The notes under the pieces were generated by a model, which saw only the letters and a list, made by a program, of their open reading frames with translations, made no database searches and had not been told where the DNA came from. A stretch of 64,000 bases of DNA from Chitinophagaceae bacterium (GTDB taxonomy: Bacteria; Bacteroidota; Bacteroidia; Chitinophagales; Chitinophagaceae). Shown here piece by piece: positions 42,924 through 53,800 of the stretch. The translations under genes and the position numbers were made by a program. Every line of letters starts with the position of its first letter. Position 1 is the first letter of the stretch. Location: NCBI GenBank assembly GCA_016710745.1, contig JADJVB010000005.1:310001-374000 (forward strand). The letters are read 5' to 3'.

Positions 42924-45092
42924 ATGAAAAAATATTTCCTGTTAGCTATTATTGGTTTGTCGGTTTTTTATAAAGGTTTCGCCGAAGAAGGCATGTGGCT
43001 GCCGCAGCTACTGCAAAGCATGAACGAAAAAGATATGAAACGCATGGGCATGAAGATAAATGCCTCGGATATATACAATATCAACAGAGGCAGTTTAAAA
43101 GATGCCATCGTAAGTTTTGGCGGATTCTGTACCGCTGAAGTGATCTCCGACAAAGGCTTACTGTTAACCAATCACCATTGTGGTTTTGACGCCATACAAA
43201 CCCATTCATCGCTGCAAAATAACTATATCAAAAATGGTTTTTGGGCATACAACAATGGCCAGGAACTTAAAAATGAAGGTTTGTTTGCCACCTTTATTGT
43301 TCGTATTGAGGATGTTACCAAGGCAGTACTGAGCGGACTCCGGGATGACCTTAGTGAAAAAGAAAGGCAGGGCCTGATTGATAAAAATATGGCAGCCCTG
43401 AAACAGATGGTAAAGAAAGAAAGCTACCAGGATATTTTGATCCGCTCATTTTTTGAAGCCAATAAATACTACCTGTTTGTTACCGAAACATACCGGGATG
43501 TGAGGTTGGTGGGTGCGCCCCCATCATCGATCGGCAATTACGGTAAGGATACTGATAACTGGATGTGGCCCAGGCATACCGGCGATTTCTCCATGTTTCG
43601 CATTTATGCAGGTAAAAATAATAAACCGGCCGCTTACTCGCCTGATAATGTTCCTTACCAACCAAAACGTTCACTGCAAATTTCGTTGGATGGTGTAAAA
43701 GAAGGCGATTTTACCATGGTATTTGGTTTTCCGGGCCGCACCAACGAGTACCTGCACAGCAGTGCCATTGAGCAAACGGTACGGGTAAACGATCCGGCAA
43801 AAGTTGGCATTCGCACAAAAGCCCTGCAGGTGATTGATGGTTTTATGCGCAGTGACGAAACCATTGGCATTCAGTATGCAAAAAAATATGCGAATATTTC
43901 CAATGCCTGGAAAAAATGGCAGGGAGAGATCCTGGGTTTAACCAAAAGCAATGCGGTTCAAAAAAGGAAAGAGATGGAAGATGGTTTTGAAAAGATCGTG
44001 TTGAGTAAACCGGAATTGAATGTGGCTTATGTGGGCCTGTTGAATAACCTGAAAACCGCCTACGACAAAATAGAACCTTACGGTTTTGCCAGGGATTACT
44101 TCAGCGAAATTACTTCTAAAATAGAAATCCTCGGTTTTGCAAACCAGTTAAAAGCAGTTGTAAACGCCTATGAGAAAAACGGAGAAGCGGGTTACGCCGA
44201 AGCAAAAACCAAAGCGATCAAAAGACTCGAAGATGATTATGGCGATTACAGCGTGGCCGTTGATAAAAAGTTGTTTGAAGTATTGATGGACATGTATGTG
44301 GCCGATCAAAAAGACAATTATGTTTCTCCTTTTTTTAAATCCCTGTTGAAACAAAACAACAATAATTACGCAAAAACCGCGGATGCTGTTTTCAGCCAGT
44401 CGAAGGTTTATGATTCAAAAAAACTGCAGACATTATTAACCGGATCGGCTAAGGATGTTACTGAAGCCATTACTAACGATATGGCCTATCAGCTTATTTT
44501 GGATATGCAGGAAACCTTCAGCAAGGAAGTAGCCGGAAACCTGAATGCCCTCCAGGCAGAGATCAATCAACTGCAACGGATATATATGAAGGCGCAGATG
44601 GATGTATTTACCAAAAAAGCTTTTTACCCCGATGCCAACAGTACACTCCGGGTTACCTATGGCAATGTAAAAGATTACCAACCCAGGGATGGCGTAAAAT
44701 ATGAGTTTCAGAGTTATATGGAAGGCGTCATGGAAAAATATGTTCCGGGAGATTATGAGTTTGACCTACCGAAAAAAATGATCGACCTGTACAACAAAAA
44801 AGATTTTGGCCGGTGGGGAGTTAACGGCCGGCAGCCGGTTTGCTTTATCGCCGCCAACCATACCACCGGCGGCAATTCGGGCAGCCCGGCGCTGGATGCC
44901 TATGGCAATTTGGTGGGATTAAATTTCGACCGGGTTTGGGAAGGCACCATGAGCGACATCAACTACGACCCCTCTATTTGCCGCAATATCATGGTAGATA
45001 TCCGGTATGTGATGTTTATCGTGGATAAATATGCAGAAGCAAAGAATTTAATAGCGGAGATGAAGTTTGTGAGCAAGAAAACAAAAAAGTAA
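42924..45092 (+). CDS. S46 family dipeptidyl peptidase, DPP11-like (Asp/Glu-specific)
   Basis: 722 residues with a signal peptide (to about GFAEE). Chymotrypsin-like features are the catalytic His region LLLTNHHCGFDAI, the DxxW segment GKDTDNWMWPRHTGDFSMFR, and Ser652 in GNSGSP. Arg670 in GLNFDRVWEG lies 18 residues after the catalytic Ser, the same spacing as Ser655 and Arg673 in Porphyromonas gingivalis DPP11, where that Arg sets acidic P1 specificity; DPP7 has Gly. It should release dipeptides ending in Asp or Glu from oligopeptides in the periplasm. Confidence 0.92.
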   Translation: MKKYFLLAIIGLSVFYKGFAEEGMWLPQLLQSMNEKDMKRMGMKINASDIYNINRGSLKDAIVSFGGFCTAEVISDKGLLLTNHHCGFDAIQTHSSLQNNYIKNGFWAYNNGQELKNEGLFATFIVRIEDVTKAVLSGLRDDLSEKERQGLIDKNMAALKQMVKKESYQDILIRSFFEANKYYLFVTETYRDVRLVGAPPSSIGNYGKDTDNWMWPRHTGDFSMFRIYAGKNNKPAAYSPDNVPYQPKRSLQISLDGVKEGDFTMVFGFPGRTNEYLHSSAIEQTVRVNDPAKVGIRTKALQVIDGFMRSDETIGIQYAKKYANISNAWKKWQGEILGLTKSNAVQKRKEMEDGFEKIVLSKPELNVAYVGLLNNLKTAYDKIEPYGFARDYFSEITSKIEILGFANQLKAVVNAYEKNGEAGYAEAKTKAIKRLEDDYGDYSVAVDKKLFEVLMDMYVADQKDNYVSPFFKSLLKQNNNNYAKTADAVFSQSKVYDSKKLQTLLTGSAKDVTEAITNDMAYQLILDMQETFSKEVAGNLNALQAEINQLQRIYMKAQMDVFTKKAFYPDANSTLRVTYGNVKDYQPRDGVKYEFQSYMEGVMEKYVPGDYEFDLPKKMIDLYNKKDFGRWGVNGRQPVCFIAANHTTGGNSGSPALDAYGNLVGLNFDRVWEGTMSDINYDPSICRNIMVDIRYVMFIVDKYAEAKNLIAEMKFVSKKTKK

Positions 45093-45421
45093 TACGTTAA
45101 CAGTAAAAAAGCAGGAAGGTTACCGGCATCATAAACTGATGCCGTAACTTCCGAAATTGAATGGTCATAAAGATTACATACGCACATTTTTACAGGCTTT
45201 CGGCCTATATTTCCATCATGATGAATGGACAATCGAGCTCGTTTTACTGAGGCACGAAGCATCTCTATAAAATTACCCGGAGACTATTCGCTGTTATCTG
45301 GAATCACAACACTGCATTTTCTTAATCTATATAATAACTCCTGAACCTGTAGGGTCTAAATCCCCTTCAGGCCCGCCCGGATGAATCGTTAGGACGGTTT
45401 TTTGGGGTAAATCTTCTTCTT
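45093..45421. other. Intergenic region with a large imperfect hairpin
   Basis: 45114-45152 forms GGAAGgTTACcGGCATCA, loop TAAAC, TGATGCCGTAACTTCC with two bulges. It is not followed by a T tract, so it is a weak terminator candidate for the S46 gene. The rest shows no gene or repeat. Confidence 0.5.
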
Positions 45422-46546
45422 ATGCAAATAGCAATTTTAGGCGCCGGTATGGTAGGACGGGCCATGGCCCTCGATCTGGCCGCAAAATACACCGTAACTT
45501 CTTTTGATGTAAGTGGCCACGCCCTTCAACTATTAACAGAAAAGAACAAGTCCATTAAAACCATCAAAACCGATCTAAGCAATTACAGTAACTATGAATC
45601 CATGCTGAAAGGATTTGATTTTATTATTTCTGCTGTACCCGGCTTTATGGGTTACCATAGCCTGGAAGCCATCATCAACGCAAAAAAAAATGTGGTTGAT
45701 ATTTCTTTTTTCCCGGAAAATGCATTGGACTTACATGAGTTGGCGAAAGAAAAAAACGTAACCGCCATTGTAGACTGCGGTGTAGCACCGGGAATGAGTA
45801 ACCTGATACTCGGTTACCACAATGAACGCATGAAAATTACCAATTTTGAATGCCAGGTTGGAGGTTTGCCTAAAAAAAGGGTCTTCCCGTTCCAATACAA
45901 AGCGCCCTTCTCACCTATTGATGTGCTGGAAGAATATACCCGCCCTGCACGTTATGTAGAAAACGGGCATATCCTAACCAAGCCAGCACTCAGCGATGCC
46001 GAACTGATCGAATTTGAACCCGTGGGAACGCTCGAATCCTTTAACACGGATGGTTTACGTTCGATTTTATTCACCATGGGCCATATTCCCAATATGAAAG
46101 AAAAAACCCTGCGTTATCCCGGACATATTGCGCTGATGCAGGCGTTGATAAAAGCCGGCTTTTTAAATACAGCGCCAGTTCAGGTAAAAGGACAGCAAAT
46201 TTCACCGTTGGATTTCACCTCTTCCTTATTGTTCGATCAATGGAAACTCGGCGAATCAGAAGCCGAATTTACCCTGATGCAGATCAAGCTTACGGATGCC
46301 GAAAAAACGATATGCTACGATCTGTATGACGAGTATGATCCTGAAACGCAAACTTCATCAATGAGTAGAACAACGGGTTATACCTGTACCGCCGCTGTAA
46401 ACATGCTGATCGAAAAACTATTCACCGAAAAAGGGGTATTTCCGCCCGAATTGGTGGGTAAAGATGAAAACTGTTTTAATTATATCCTGCATTACCTGAA
46501 GGAAAGGAATATACATTACCGTAAAACGGAGACGTTACACAGTTAA
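45422..46546 (+). CDS. Saccharopine dehydrogenase family protein
   Basis: 374 residues. The N-terminal Rossmann domain starts MQIAILGAGMVGRAMALDL (GxGxxG), followed by FDFIISAVPGFMGYHSLEAII and VDCGVAPGMSNLILGY, typical of saccharopine dehydrogenase/LYS9-like reductases. Substrate may be saccharopine or a related carboxyalkyl amino acid; in Bacteroidota these genes are often isolated and uncharacterised. No lysine-pathway neighbour is present. Confidence 0.85.
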   Translation: MQIAILGAGMVGRAMALDLAAKYTVTSFDVSGHALQLLTEKNKSIKTIKTDLSNYSNYESMLKGFDFIISAVPGFMGYHSLEAIINAKKNVVDISFFPENALDLHELAKEKNVTAIVDCGVAPGMSNLILGYHNERMKITNFECQVGGLPKKRVFPFQYKAPFSPIDVLEEYTRPARYVENGHILTKPALSDAELIEFEPVGTLESFNTDGLRSILFTMGHIPNMKEKTLRYPGHIALMQALIKAGFLNTAPVQVKGQQISPLDFTSSLLFDQWKLGESEAEFTLMQIKLTDAEKTICYDLYDEYDPETQTSSMSRTTGYTCTAAVNMLIEKLFTEKGVFPPELVGKDENCFNYILHYLKERNIHYRKTETLHS

Positions 46547-46600
46547 CTAAATATTTGCATTCTTTTACCTGCTTAAGGTTAATGCAAGTAAAGCATTTCC

Positions 46601-46608
46601 TATTTTTG
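46601..46608 (+). promoter_or_regulatory. Candidate -7 element for the glutaminyl cyclase gene
   Basis: TATTTTTG matches TAnnTTTG 16 bp before the start; no clear -33. Confidence 0.35.
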
Positions 46609-46624
46609 ATGATATTACCGAAAA

Positions 46625-47440
46625 ATGATGATAAAAAAATATACCGCTTTACTTGCGTTGGTTGTTTTGGCAGCCTGTAACAATAAAGAAGATGATGACA
46701 AGCCGATCGATCCGGGCATTGTGCCGGCAAAAACACCGGTAATCCCTTACACTATTGTAGCCGAATACCCGCATGACACAAGTGCCTACACCCAGGGCCT
46801 CGAATTTCATGATGGTAAACTGTATGAAGCCACGGGTGATTATGAGACTTCGTCGTTACGAATAACCGATTATAAAACGGGCAAGGTGCTTAAAAAACAC
46901 ATAATGGGTACCAACGCCATTTTTGGAGAAGGCATCACTGTTTTTAAAAACAAAATTTACCAGCTTACCTGGGAAAGCAATATTGTTTATGTGTATAACG
47001 TGAATAATATTGATAAACCGATGAGTACGTTTACATGGCCCTATGAAGGCTGGGGACTTACCCACAACGCAACGGATCTGATCGTTAGCGACGGCACGTC
47101 AAAATTATATTTTGTAGACCCCGACAATTTCAGGGTCAAGAACACCGTAAGGGTATATGATAACAGCGGCCCGGTTGATTCGATAAATGAACTGGAATAT
47201 ATTGATGGATTCGTTTATGCCAATGTTTACCTAACCTATATGATCATAAAAATTGATCCGGAGAGCGGCCATATTGTTGGCAAAATGCAATTTCCGGGTA
47301 TGAAAGAGAAATTTTTCCCTACACAAAATATCCCGGGAAGAACAGATGTGCTGAATGGCATCGCCTACGATTCAACCACAAAAAAATTCCTGATCACCGG
47401 AAAGCGCTGGCCTAAAATGTTTGAATTGAAATTTAATTAA
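46625..47440 (+). CDS. Glutaminyl-peptide cyclotransferase (bacterial/plant-type), lipoprotein
   Basis: 271 residues. Signal with lipobox VLAAC and an acidic tether. The body is the five-bladed propeller of plant-type glutamine cyclotransferases: HDTSAYTQGLEFHDGKLYEATG, IFGEGITVFKNKIYQLTW, EGWGLTHNATDLIVSDGTS, INELEYIDGFVYANVYLT, DVLNGIAYDSTTKKFLITGKRW. It forms pyroglutamate at N-terminal Gln of exported proteins, a step that many Bacteroidota need after signal cleavage before Gln. It overlaps the convergent methyltransferase by eight bases. Confidence 0.93.
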   Translation: MMIKKYTALLALVVLAACNNKEDDDKPIDPGIVPAKTPVIPYTIVAEYPHDTSAYTQGLEFHDGKLYEATGDYETSSLRITDYKTGKVLKKHIMGTNAIFGEGITVFKNKIYQLTWESNIVYVYNVNNIDKPMSTFTWPYEGWGLTHNATDLIVSDGTSKLYFVDPDNFRVKNTVRVYDNSGPVDSINELEYIDGFVYANVYLTYMIIKIDPESGHIVGKMQFPGMKEKFFPTQNIPGRTDVLNGIAYDSTTKKFLITGKRWPKMFELKFN

Positions 47441-48326
47441 GCTTCGTAACAATATAAATAACTGAACTGCATTTCTTGGTATCCTGCCAGGCTTTAAAGT
47501 TTGAGCCCAGACCATTATAAACGGCGCCGATCAGATTCCCCTGTCCGTTTTTATATTGCTCACTCAACATACTCACATAAAAACTATCGTACCACATCGG
47601 TTTACAGGCCGATATTTTTAATCCGTGTTTTGCCATCAGTATCTCCATGCTCTGCGGCGAAAAATGATAAAGATGACGCGGCACATCATAGGCAGCCCAA
47701 TGTTCCTGGTATACCTGAGCATCTTTGGACGTATAGTTAGGTACTGCAATAAATAGTTTGCCGCCCGGTTTCAGCAGCTTTTCTACCTGCTTAATATAAT
47801 CATGCAGATCATGAACATGCTCCAAAACATGCCACATTGTTATGGCATCAAAATAGCCTGCATCGAGCTCAAATAATTTTTTGGATTCCTGCGGCTGAAT
47901 GCCGTACAATGCTTCAGCTTTGGCCCGGGCCGACTCATCGGGCTCCAAACCACTGATTTGCCAACCGGCTTTTTGCATAGTATCCAAAAAGGCACCGGTG
48001 CCACAACCAATATCCAGCAGGCTACCTGTTGACAGGCCGGTTTCCCTTTTAACGAGTTTTCTTTTCGACTGCAGTGTTTTTTTTCGAACCTGGTGATACA
48101 GGTTATTGACCAGGCCTTTTTTGGTATCGCTGTGCGAAATATATTTTTCCGAAGCGTAGTAAACGGCTATATCATATTGGGATGGCACATCCTGCGTAAA
48201 CCGGAGCGTACAATCATTGCATTGCCAGATCGAAAATTTTTTTTGAGAAACGGTGTGGTCGGTTGCGATCAGTTGTGCCTGTATTAATTCGCTGTTACAA
48301 ACCGGACAACTTTTATAATGGATCAT
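47433..48326 (-). CDS. Zinc-ribbon class I SAM methyltransferase
   Basis: 297 residues. The N-terminal CPVCNSEL and CNDCTLRF pairs form a zinc ribbon; then motif I SLLDIGCGTGAFLDTM, SGLEPDESARAKAEALYG and AITMWHVLEHVHDLHDYIKQ, the Methyltransf_23 pattern. Similar genes act on sugars, lipids or small molecules; the substrate here is unknown. It is seven bp downstream of the HU-like gene, so they are probably co-transcribed. Confidence 0.87.
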   Translation of the reverse strand: MIHYKSCPVCNSELIQAQLIATDHTVSQKKFSIWQCNDCTLRFTQDVPSQYDIAVYYASEKYISHSDTKKGLVNNLYHQVRKKTLQSKRKLVKRETGLSTGSLLDIGCGTGAFLDTMQKAGWQISGLEPDESARAKAEALYGIQPQESKKLFELDAGYFDAITMWHVLEHVHDLHDYIKQVEKLLKPGGKLFIAVPNYTSKDAQVYQEHWAAYDVPRHLYHFSPQSMEILMAKHGLKISACKPMWYDSFYVSMLSEQYKNGQGNLIGAVYNGLGSNFKAWQDTKKCSSVIYIVTKLN

Positions 48327-48333
48327 GAATGCG

Positions 48334-48933
48334 TTATATTTTTATGGTATTACCAAACGGCATTGCCCCTTTCAGTTCTGTAAAATAGATCAGCAACATC
48401 AACAAAGCCACCACACCCAGCACAATGGCCCATATCCACCAGCGATCGGTTGTTTGCTCCTTAGGTGCCAGCAATTCAGTCATGACGGTGTTGGTTGTTT
48501 CCCGGTCGCCCACCAGGATCTGGTGTTCTGCATCAGGGTGTATTACCCGTTCGGCATTAACCGGCTGCAAAAAAGCAGGAGGCAATTCTTCTTGCTCAAA
48601 AACAATCTTACCTGAACCATTTACCGAAAACCGCCCGATATTTTCCAGGATTACTTTCTGTTGTCTGTCAATTTCATTTTTGAGGTTATCACAAAAATGA
48701 TCCACGGCGGCAACTACGTCGTCAAATTCGCCACCGGTTTTTGCCGAAAGGTAACTCAACAGACCAGCCGGATCAGTTTCTTTTTCCGTAAAGTGAACTA
48801 TTGTTTTTGGTGCCGCTATCATTTTGTTTGAAAAATCAACGACAGCACCAGATTGTTGAATCGACAGCGTTCCCAATCCCGGCAAGGGACATGATTTGTT
48901 TTGAAAAAGATAGGAAGCGATTTGCTGCTGCAT
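48334..48933 (-). CDS. HU-CCDC81-like protein with one membrane helix
   Basis: 199 residues. The N-terminus QQIASYLFQNKSCPLPGLGTLSIQ and the later ILENIGRFSVNGSGKIVFEQ match the paired HU-like halves of bacterial HU-CCDC81 proteins. A single membrane helix (WWIWAIVLGVVALLMLLIYF, about 165-185) follows. Members often end in a SPOR domain, absent here. It may link the envelope with nucleic acid or protein partners; function unproven. Confidence 0.75.
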   Translation of the reverse strand: MQQQIASYLFQNKSCPLPGLGTLSIQQSGAVVDFSNKMIAAPKTIVHFTEKETDPAGLLSYLSAKTGGEFDDVVAAVDHFCDNLKNEIDRQQKVILENIGRFSVNGSGKIVFEQEELPPAFLQPVNAERVIHPDAEHQILVGDRETTNTVMTELLAPKEQTTDRWWIWAIVLGVVALLMLLIYFTELKGAMPFGNTIKI

Positions 48934-49012
48934 GGGAGCAAAGATAAAGGAAAAAGAACACTCACTCCGGCCCTATCCAACCCCTTCAAGAACTTCGTTC
49001 GTTCCCTTATCA

Positions 49013-49088
49013 GGGAACTCCGAAGGGGGAGGAAATCTGGAAGATAGTAGCTAAGACGGGGCATTTTTTGCTCCCCCTTCGAGTTCCC
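49013..49088. repeat. Inverted repeat between two gene blocks
   Basis: GGGAACTCCGAAGGGGGAG (49013-49031) and CTCCCCCTTCGAGTTCCC (49071-49088) are complementary but for one extra C, around a 39-bp centre. Flanking sequence (48985-49110) holds further ttcgttcgttccctt and ctccttcggag pieces. It resembles a miniature palindromic repeat element. Confidence 0.6.
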
Positions 49089-49118
49089 TCTCCTTCGGAG
49101 ATGGGTCGGTGAGAGGCT

Positions 49119-50804
49119 TTAAAAATTAACCCTTACGCCACCCACCAAATTCAATCCAAGTACCTGGTAATTATGCCAGCGCTCATATTTGCTGTTCAGG
49201 ATATTATTTACATCTATCCAGGCACTGAACATGTTGTTTATCTTAAATTCGGCACCGGCGCTGAGGTCGGAGCCGGGGCTCTGCAGTTTTATAATATTCC
49301 CTTTCTCCAAATAATGAGTCTGGCCAAACGCGTAAAAATCGGCTTTCAACAATACCTGGTTAAAGGCCCACCAGCGCAAAGAACTGGTGAACTCCAGGGG
49401 TACCGTGTGCCAGGCTTTGGCATTATCCTGCATGCCGGTATACCCGTTAAAGGTTATGCCCGCCGTTACCGTGAATTTTTCCTTGCTTACAAAACTCACA
49501 TCACCATGTATCCTGAAATTTTTAACCTTCGACTCATTGCTGATAACAAAGGCTTTATTATCGGTTGCTGTATCGTTAATAAAAAACGGCAGGTTTTCGT
49601 AAGTAACATACCCGGCCTTGGCATTAAAGTTAAAGTGCTTACCCAGGGTTCCCTTTATACCGCCATAGTATTCTGTTTCTTTGGTATTGAGTTGCGTAGT
49701 AAAACCGGCCAGGTAAGGATTTATCTCCGACAGGTTTCGGTACGTATTTTTTGTGTACTTCCCTACCCATCCGGCCTGGAAGGCAAACACATTCCCGGCA
49801 ATATAGGCTTCTGCAAATACGTTGGGCAACCATATAAACTTTCCGTTATCCCAGGTGGGCGTAATGCCCCCGTGTATGCTGAACTGCGGCGTAGAAAAAA
49901 CCAATGCCGGCGCTACCTGGAAAACATTGTTGTTAAACTTTACATTATTGGGTACCCCGTTCTTGCTACTGTAGGCCGTTATATCGGCCCTGGCCTCAAC
50001 TTTAAGCGTAAAGGCTTCTCCAAATTGTTTTTCAACCGGTGCAGATAAAACAAAAGAGGTTTCGGTCAGCTTATTTACATTGGTGAAACTGCTTACCTGC
50101 AAACCCGGATTGTAGTTGATCCCGAATTCGCCGGTTTTGGTATTGCGTATGCCCACTTTAACCGAATAATCCTGAAACTGCTGCCGAACATCTTTCCGGC
50201 TGTATTTAAAGAGACTGCTATCATAACCATACAGGAAATTATCATGCATCTTGATATCTACCGCAGCATAAACCTCGTTTGTTGGCAAAAACAAACTGCC
50301 TGCTGCCCGAATATTTAAACGCGAATAATCCTGATACAATAATTTTCCTTTAGAAGAAATATAATCGGCGTAGATATTGGCTAAAAACTTTTTGCCATCG
50401 CCAAAGCTAAACCCGGCACTCAGATAAGGCGTGGCAAAATTTCCATAGCCCGCTTTTACAAAATGCCTGCCACCCAGGTACAGGTTGGTATCCTGCGCCA
50501 GGGCCAATGGCTTTAGCGGAAAGGGTTGATAACTATAAAATAAATTTTGAGCCGGAATATTATAAGTAAGCGTTGGCGTGCTCGTATCGGCATTCAAATG
50601 CGTTGCCGAAAAATTGATCTTCACGGCATTACGAAGTACCGGCTTATACGCCGAGTTGATATCGATGGTGGAAGACTTTCTGAGGGTGTCTTTTTTCTGG
50701 GCAGATACGGCAACAGTCAACAGGAACAAAAGCGCCATATGGCCGACCCGGATTAACCGCACATAATTGCTTTTGCCAAAGCTGATTTTACTGATATTCT
50801 TCAT
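49119..50804 (-). CDS. Outer-membrane beta-barrel protein (TonB-receptor-like barrel)
   Basis: 561 residues from the Met at 50804; a Met at 50861 is also in frame and start choice is uncertain. Signal-like segment MALLFLLTVAVSAQ. The mature part is rich in alternating strands (KAGYGNFATPYLSAGFSFG, FNFNAKAGYVTYENLPF) and ends GLNLVGGVRVNF, with the terminal Phe typical of outer-membrane barrels. No plug domain or SusC signature. It follows a large TPR gene by about 30-90 bp, a pairing common in Bacteroidota; the pair may act together at the envelope. Confidence 0.72.
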   Translation of the reverse strand: MKNISKISFGKSNYVRLIRVGHMALLFLLTVAVSAQKKDTLRKSSTIDINSAYKPVLRNAVKINFSATHLNADTSTPTLTYNIPAQNLFYSYQPFPLKPLALAQDTNLYLGGRHFVKAGYGNFATPYLSAGFSFGDGKKFLANIYADYISSKGKLLYQDYSRLNIRAAGSLFLPTNEVYAAVDIKMHDNFLYGYDSSLFKYSRKDVRQQFQDYSVKVGIRNTKTGEFGINYNPGLQVSSFTNVNKLTETSFVLSAPVEKQFGEAFTLKVEARADITAYSSKNGVPNNVKFNNNVFQVAPALVFSTPQFSIHGGITPTWDNGKFIWLPNVFAEAYIAGNVFAFQAGWVGKYTKNTYRNLSEINPYLAGFTTQLNTKETEYYGGIKGTLGKHFNFNAKAGYVTYENLPFFINDTATDNKAFVISNESKVKNFRIHGDVSFVSKEKFTVTAGITFNGYTGMQDNAKAWHTVPLEFTSSLRWWAFNQVLLKADFYAFGQTHYLEKGNIIKLQSPGSDLSAGAEFKINNMFSAWIDVNNILNSKYERWHNYQVLGLNLVGGVRVNF

Positions 50805-50892
50805 TAAATATATTTCGTTGTTTTTTTGCATAGTTGTTTTTTTTCGCTGCTGAGTAAACATGGGTGTAACGAACGCGCCGCAGGACCAGGTT

Positions 50893-53800
50893 CTACCCGC
50901 CTACCTTACTAACCGTTCTTTCCTCCTCAATGGCTCGGTCGAGCTTTTGCCGGGCTTCATTTTTCAGCTCGGGAATGACCGCATTCTTTGCCACACTTTC
51001 GTAGGTGGCTTTGGCATTGAAATAATCTTTTTGCTGCATGAAAATATCGCCCAACAAAATATAACTTTTGGTAACCCATAGATCGTAAGAACCGGTTTCC
51101 TTGATTACCGCCAGAGCCGATTTTTCGGCCAGGGTTAAACTACCCGAACTAAACTGGCAATTGGCGATCTCAAAGCGCGCTTCGGCACCCCAGGCCGCTT
51201 TATTGATGGCCGCACAGGATTTGAAAGAACTGATCGCCGCAGCACAATCATTATTGATTTGTTGCGCCTTACCCAGTACCAAAAAGGCAATGGATCTGTC
51301 ATCGGTGCTAAGGCCCTTTTTCGTTAATAAAGTTTTTGCCGCATCATTAGCCTGTGTATATTCTTTTAGCAGGTAATAGCATCGCACCAATCCCCTAAGG
51401 GCTTCCAGTTGGTTATCCTGACTGGCAGCGCTGGCAATTAACGATTCGAAATATTTTTTGGCATTGGCATAATCTTTCAATTCAAAATAATTAATCCGGG
51501 CAGCTTCCAGGGTGGCTTTTTCGAAGAACCGGCTGATCCCTTTGCTATTAACATAATCATATCCAACCAAAGCATTTTGCCAGTCTTTGGCAGTGTTGTA
51601 ACATTCGCTGCTGAAGTAATTGGCTTCCAGCACGTAGGCTCCGTCTGGAAACCTGGATAAGTAATTTTTAAAGCCGGCAACCGCAGCCACACAATCATTG
51701 GCATTGTATTTTAAACCCGCGGCCGTATAGGTTAACGAATCAGCCTCACTTACGGTTATACTTTTTCCATTGCGGCGCATCATGTCAATGTACTCGTTGG
51801 GCTTACCAATTTCGATGTATATATTTTTCATGATGTCGGTAGCTTCATCTGCTTCGGCCGACTGCGGGTATTTTTGAACCAGGGTTTGGTAATTGCTTAG
51901 CGCCTCATCGTACTTGTCGATATTATAATAACACAATCCCAATTTTAAATAGGCCCTTGGCTTTAATCCTCCTGCCGCCGGGTCATTCAACACGGTACCC
52001 AGGTAAGGAACAGCTAACGCGAACTTCTCATCAGCGATATAGGTTTGGGCTATTTCCATATTTACATCCGGTATCAAATTGCTGTTGGGATACTGCTTCA
52101 ATAAAGTATTCAGTGTATTTATTTTTTCGGCAGAACTCTTCACCCCGGCAATTAATGATCGCTGATACATGGCATAATCACTTTGCGGCAAAGCATTGTT
52201 AACTATATTGACATACATGGTATTCGCCTTGCCGAAATCCGAATTCATAAAATAACAATCAGCACTGCGCACATAGGCATCCTGCTCCATGGCACCTGAC
52301 GTAACCGACACCGTTTTTGCTACCTGCTCAAAAAAGCCAAGGGCCTTGCTATAATTTTCTTTCTGAAACCAACTGTAACCCAGATCGTAGTTTGCTGTGT
52401 TTTTGTTTGCCTCGCCCAGGTTTGGCACATTGGCCTGTGTGAAAAAGCTCATGAATTTGATCGTATTGTCATATTCACTCCGACGGTAGGCTATTTCACC
52501 CTTCCAGAAATTGGCATAAGGCGTTACCAACGATACGGGCAAAGCCAATACCTTGCTGAACAATTCATCTGCCTTGTTAATCTGCTGATCATTTACCAAT
52601 TCCACGCCCCGGCCATACAGGATCCGGGGATACACTTTCTGCATGGATTCGGTAGGCTTGTCGAAGGATTCGTAGAGCCGCAATGCATCGGCAAAATTAT
52701 TGGTATTGGCCATCAGGCTAACCAAAATCTCTTTGGCTTCGGTATCATACTCACTGTTTGGATAATCGTTGATGTATTTTTTCATTTCATTCAACGCAAT
52801 ATCCTGGTAGCCCAGTTCATAGGAAAGTTTGGCGTAGTTAAACCTCGATATCTGTTGTTGCAGTTTATTGGAACTGTTATAGGCGCTGTACTGAAAAGCA
52901 TTTCGGGCATTGGCTTTCTGGTTGGTACGCAGGTAACAATCGCCCAACAGGTACATACTGTTTTGCCCCATCGAATCTTTTTCGGTGCTTAACTGTTTAA
53001 AACCTGTGATGGCTTTGTCGAGGTTATTGGCATCATAATAACAGTAACTCAGTTCGTACATGATTTCTTTGCTCACTTTGTCGCTGCTGTTAACATAGTT
53101 TTCCAAAAGGGGCAAGGCTTTCTGATAATTCTTTTTCTCGAAATATAACTGCCCGATCAGCAGGTTCATCTCTTTTTGATAAAATAATGTTCCGGCCCGG
53201 CCCAATACCGCTTCGCCATATCGCAAGGCCTCTTCTTTTTTTCCCTGGAAATAATAAATTTCTGCGATGTAGTAAGGAACCACCCCTTTATAATCTTCCT
53301 GCGTTTCTACCAGTTTGAAAGCACGCAGTGCCTCATTAAAATTGCGGTCGTAATAACTGATGAACCCGTAATAATAGTTAGCCGGAATAAAATATTTATT
53401 CTCCGGCATCTGGTGAATTTCGTCAAACAGTGGCTTGGCTTCGGCAAATTGCTTCAGGTTGAAATAACTATAGGCTCTTTCAAATTTTGCGTCGGCAATT
53501 TCATCGTTGGTTAAATTCTCCAATCCTGCTCTTTCGTAATAATTGATGGCGTTGTTGAAGTCTTCTTTATTAAAATAAAACTTTGCCAGGTGATAACTCA
53601 ATAACTGCCGCCGCGGCTCATTACTCACCACGCTGATATAATGCTTTGCCTCCTCCTCTGCCCGGGGCTGTTTAAGCTTTAACTGGCAGGCGATGTAAAA
53701 GTAATTTACATCGTCGTTGATATAAGTATGATCGCTGATGCTGTTGTCGGGATTGTCGGCTTTCAGTTCCCCCAATAAAGGATATGCCAATGCATACTGT

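Noticed and set aside
49173..50048. 291-residue open frame antisense to the outer-membrane barrel gene
   Set aside because: Lies wholly opposite a gene with clear signal peptide and barrel pattern; its own translation shows no domain or signal, so it is a shadow frame.
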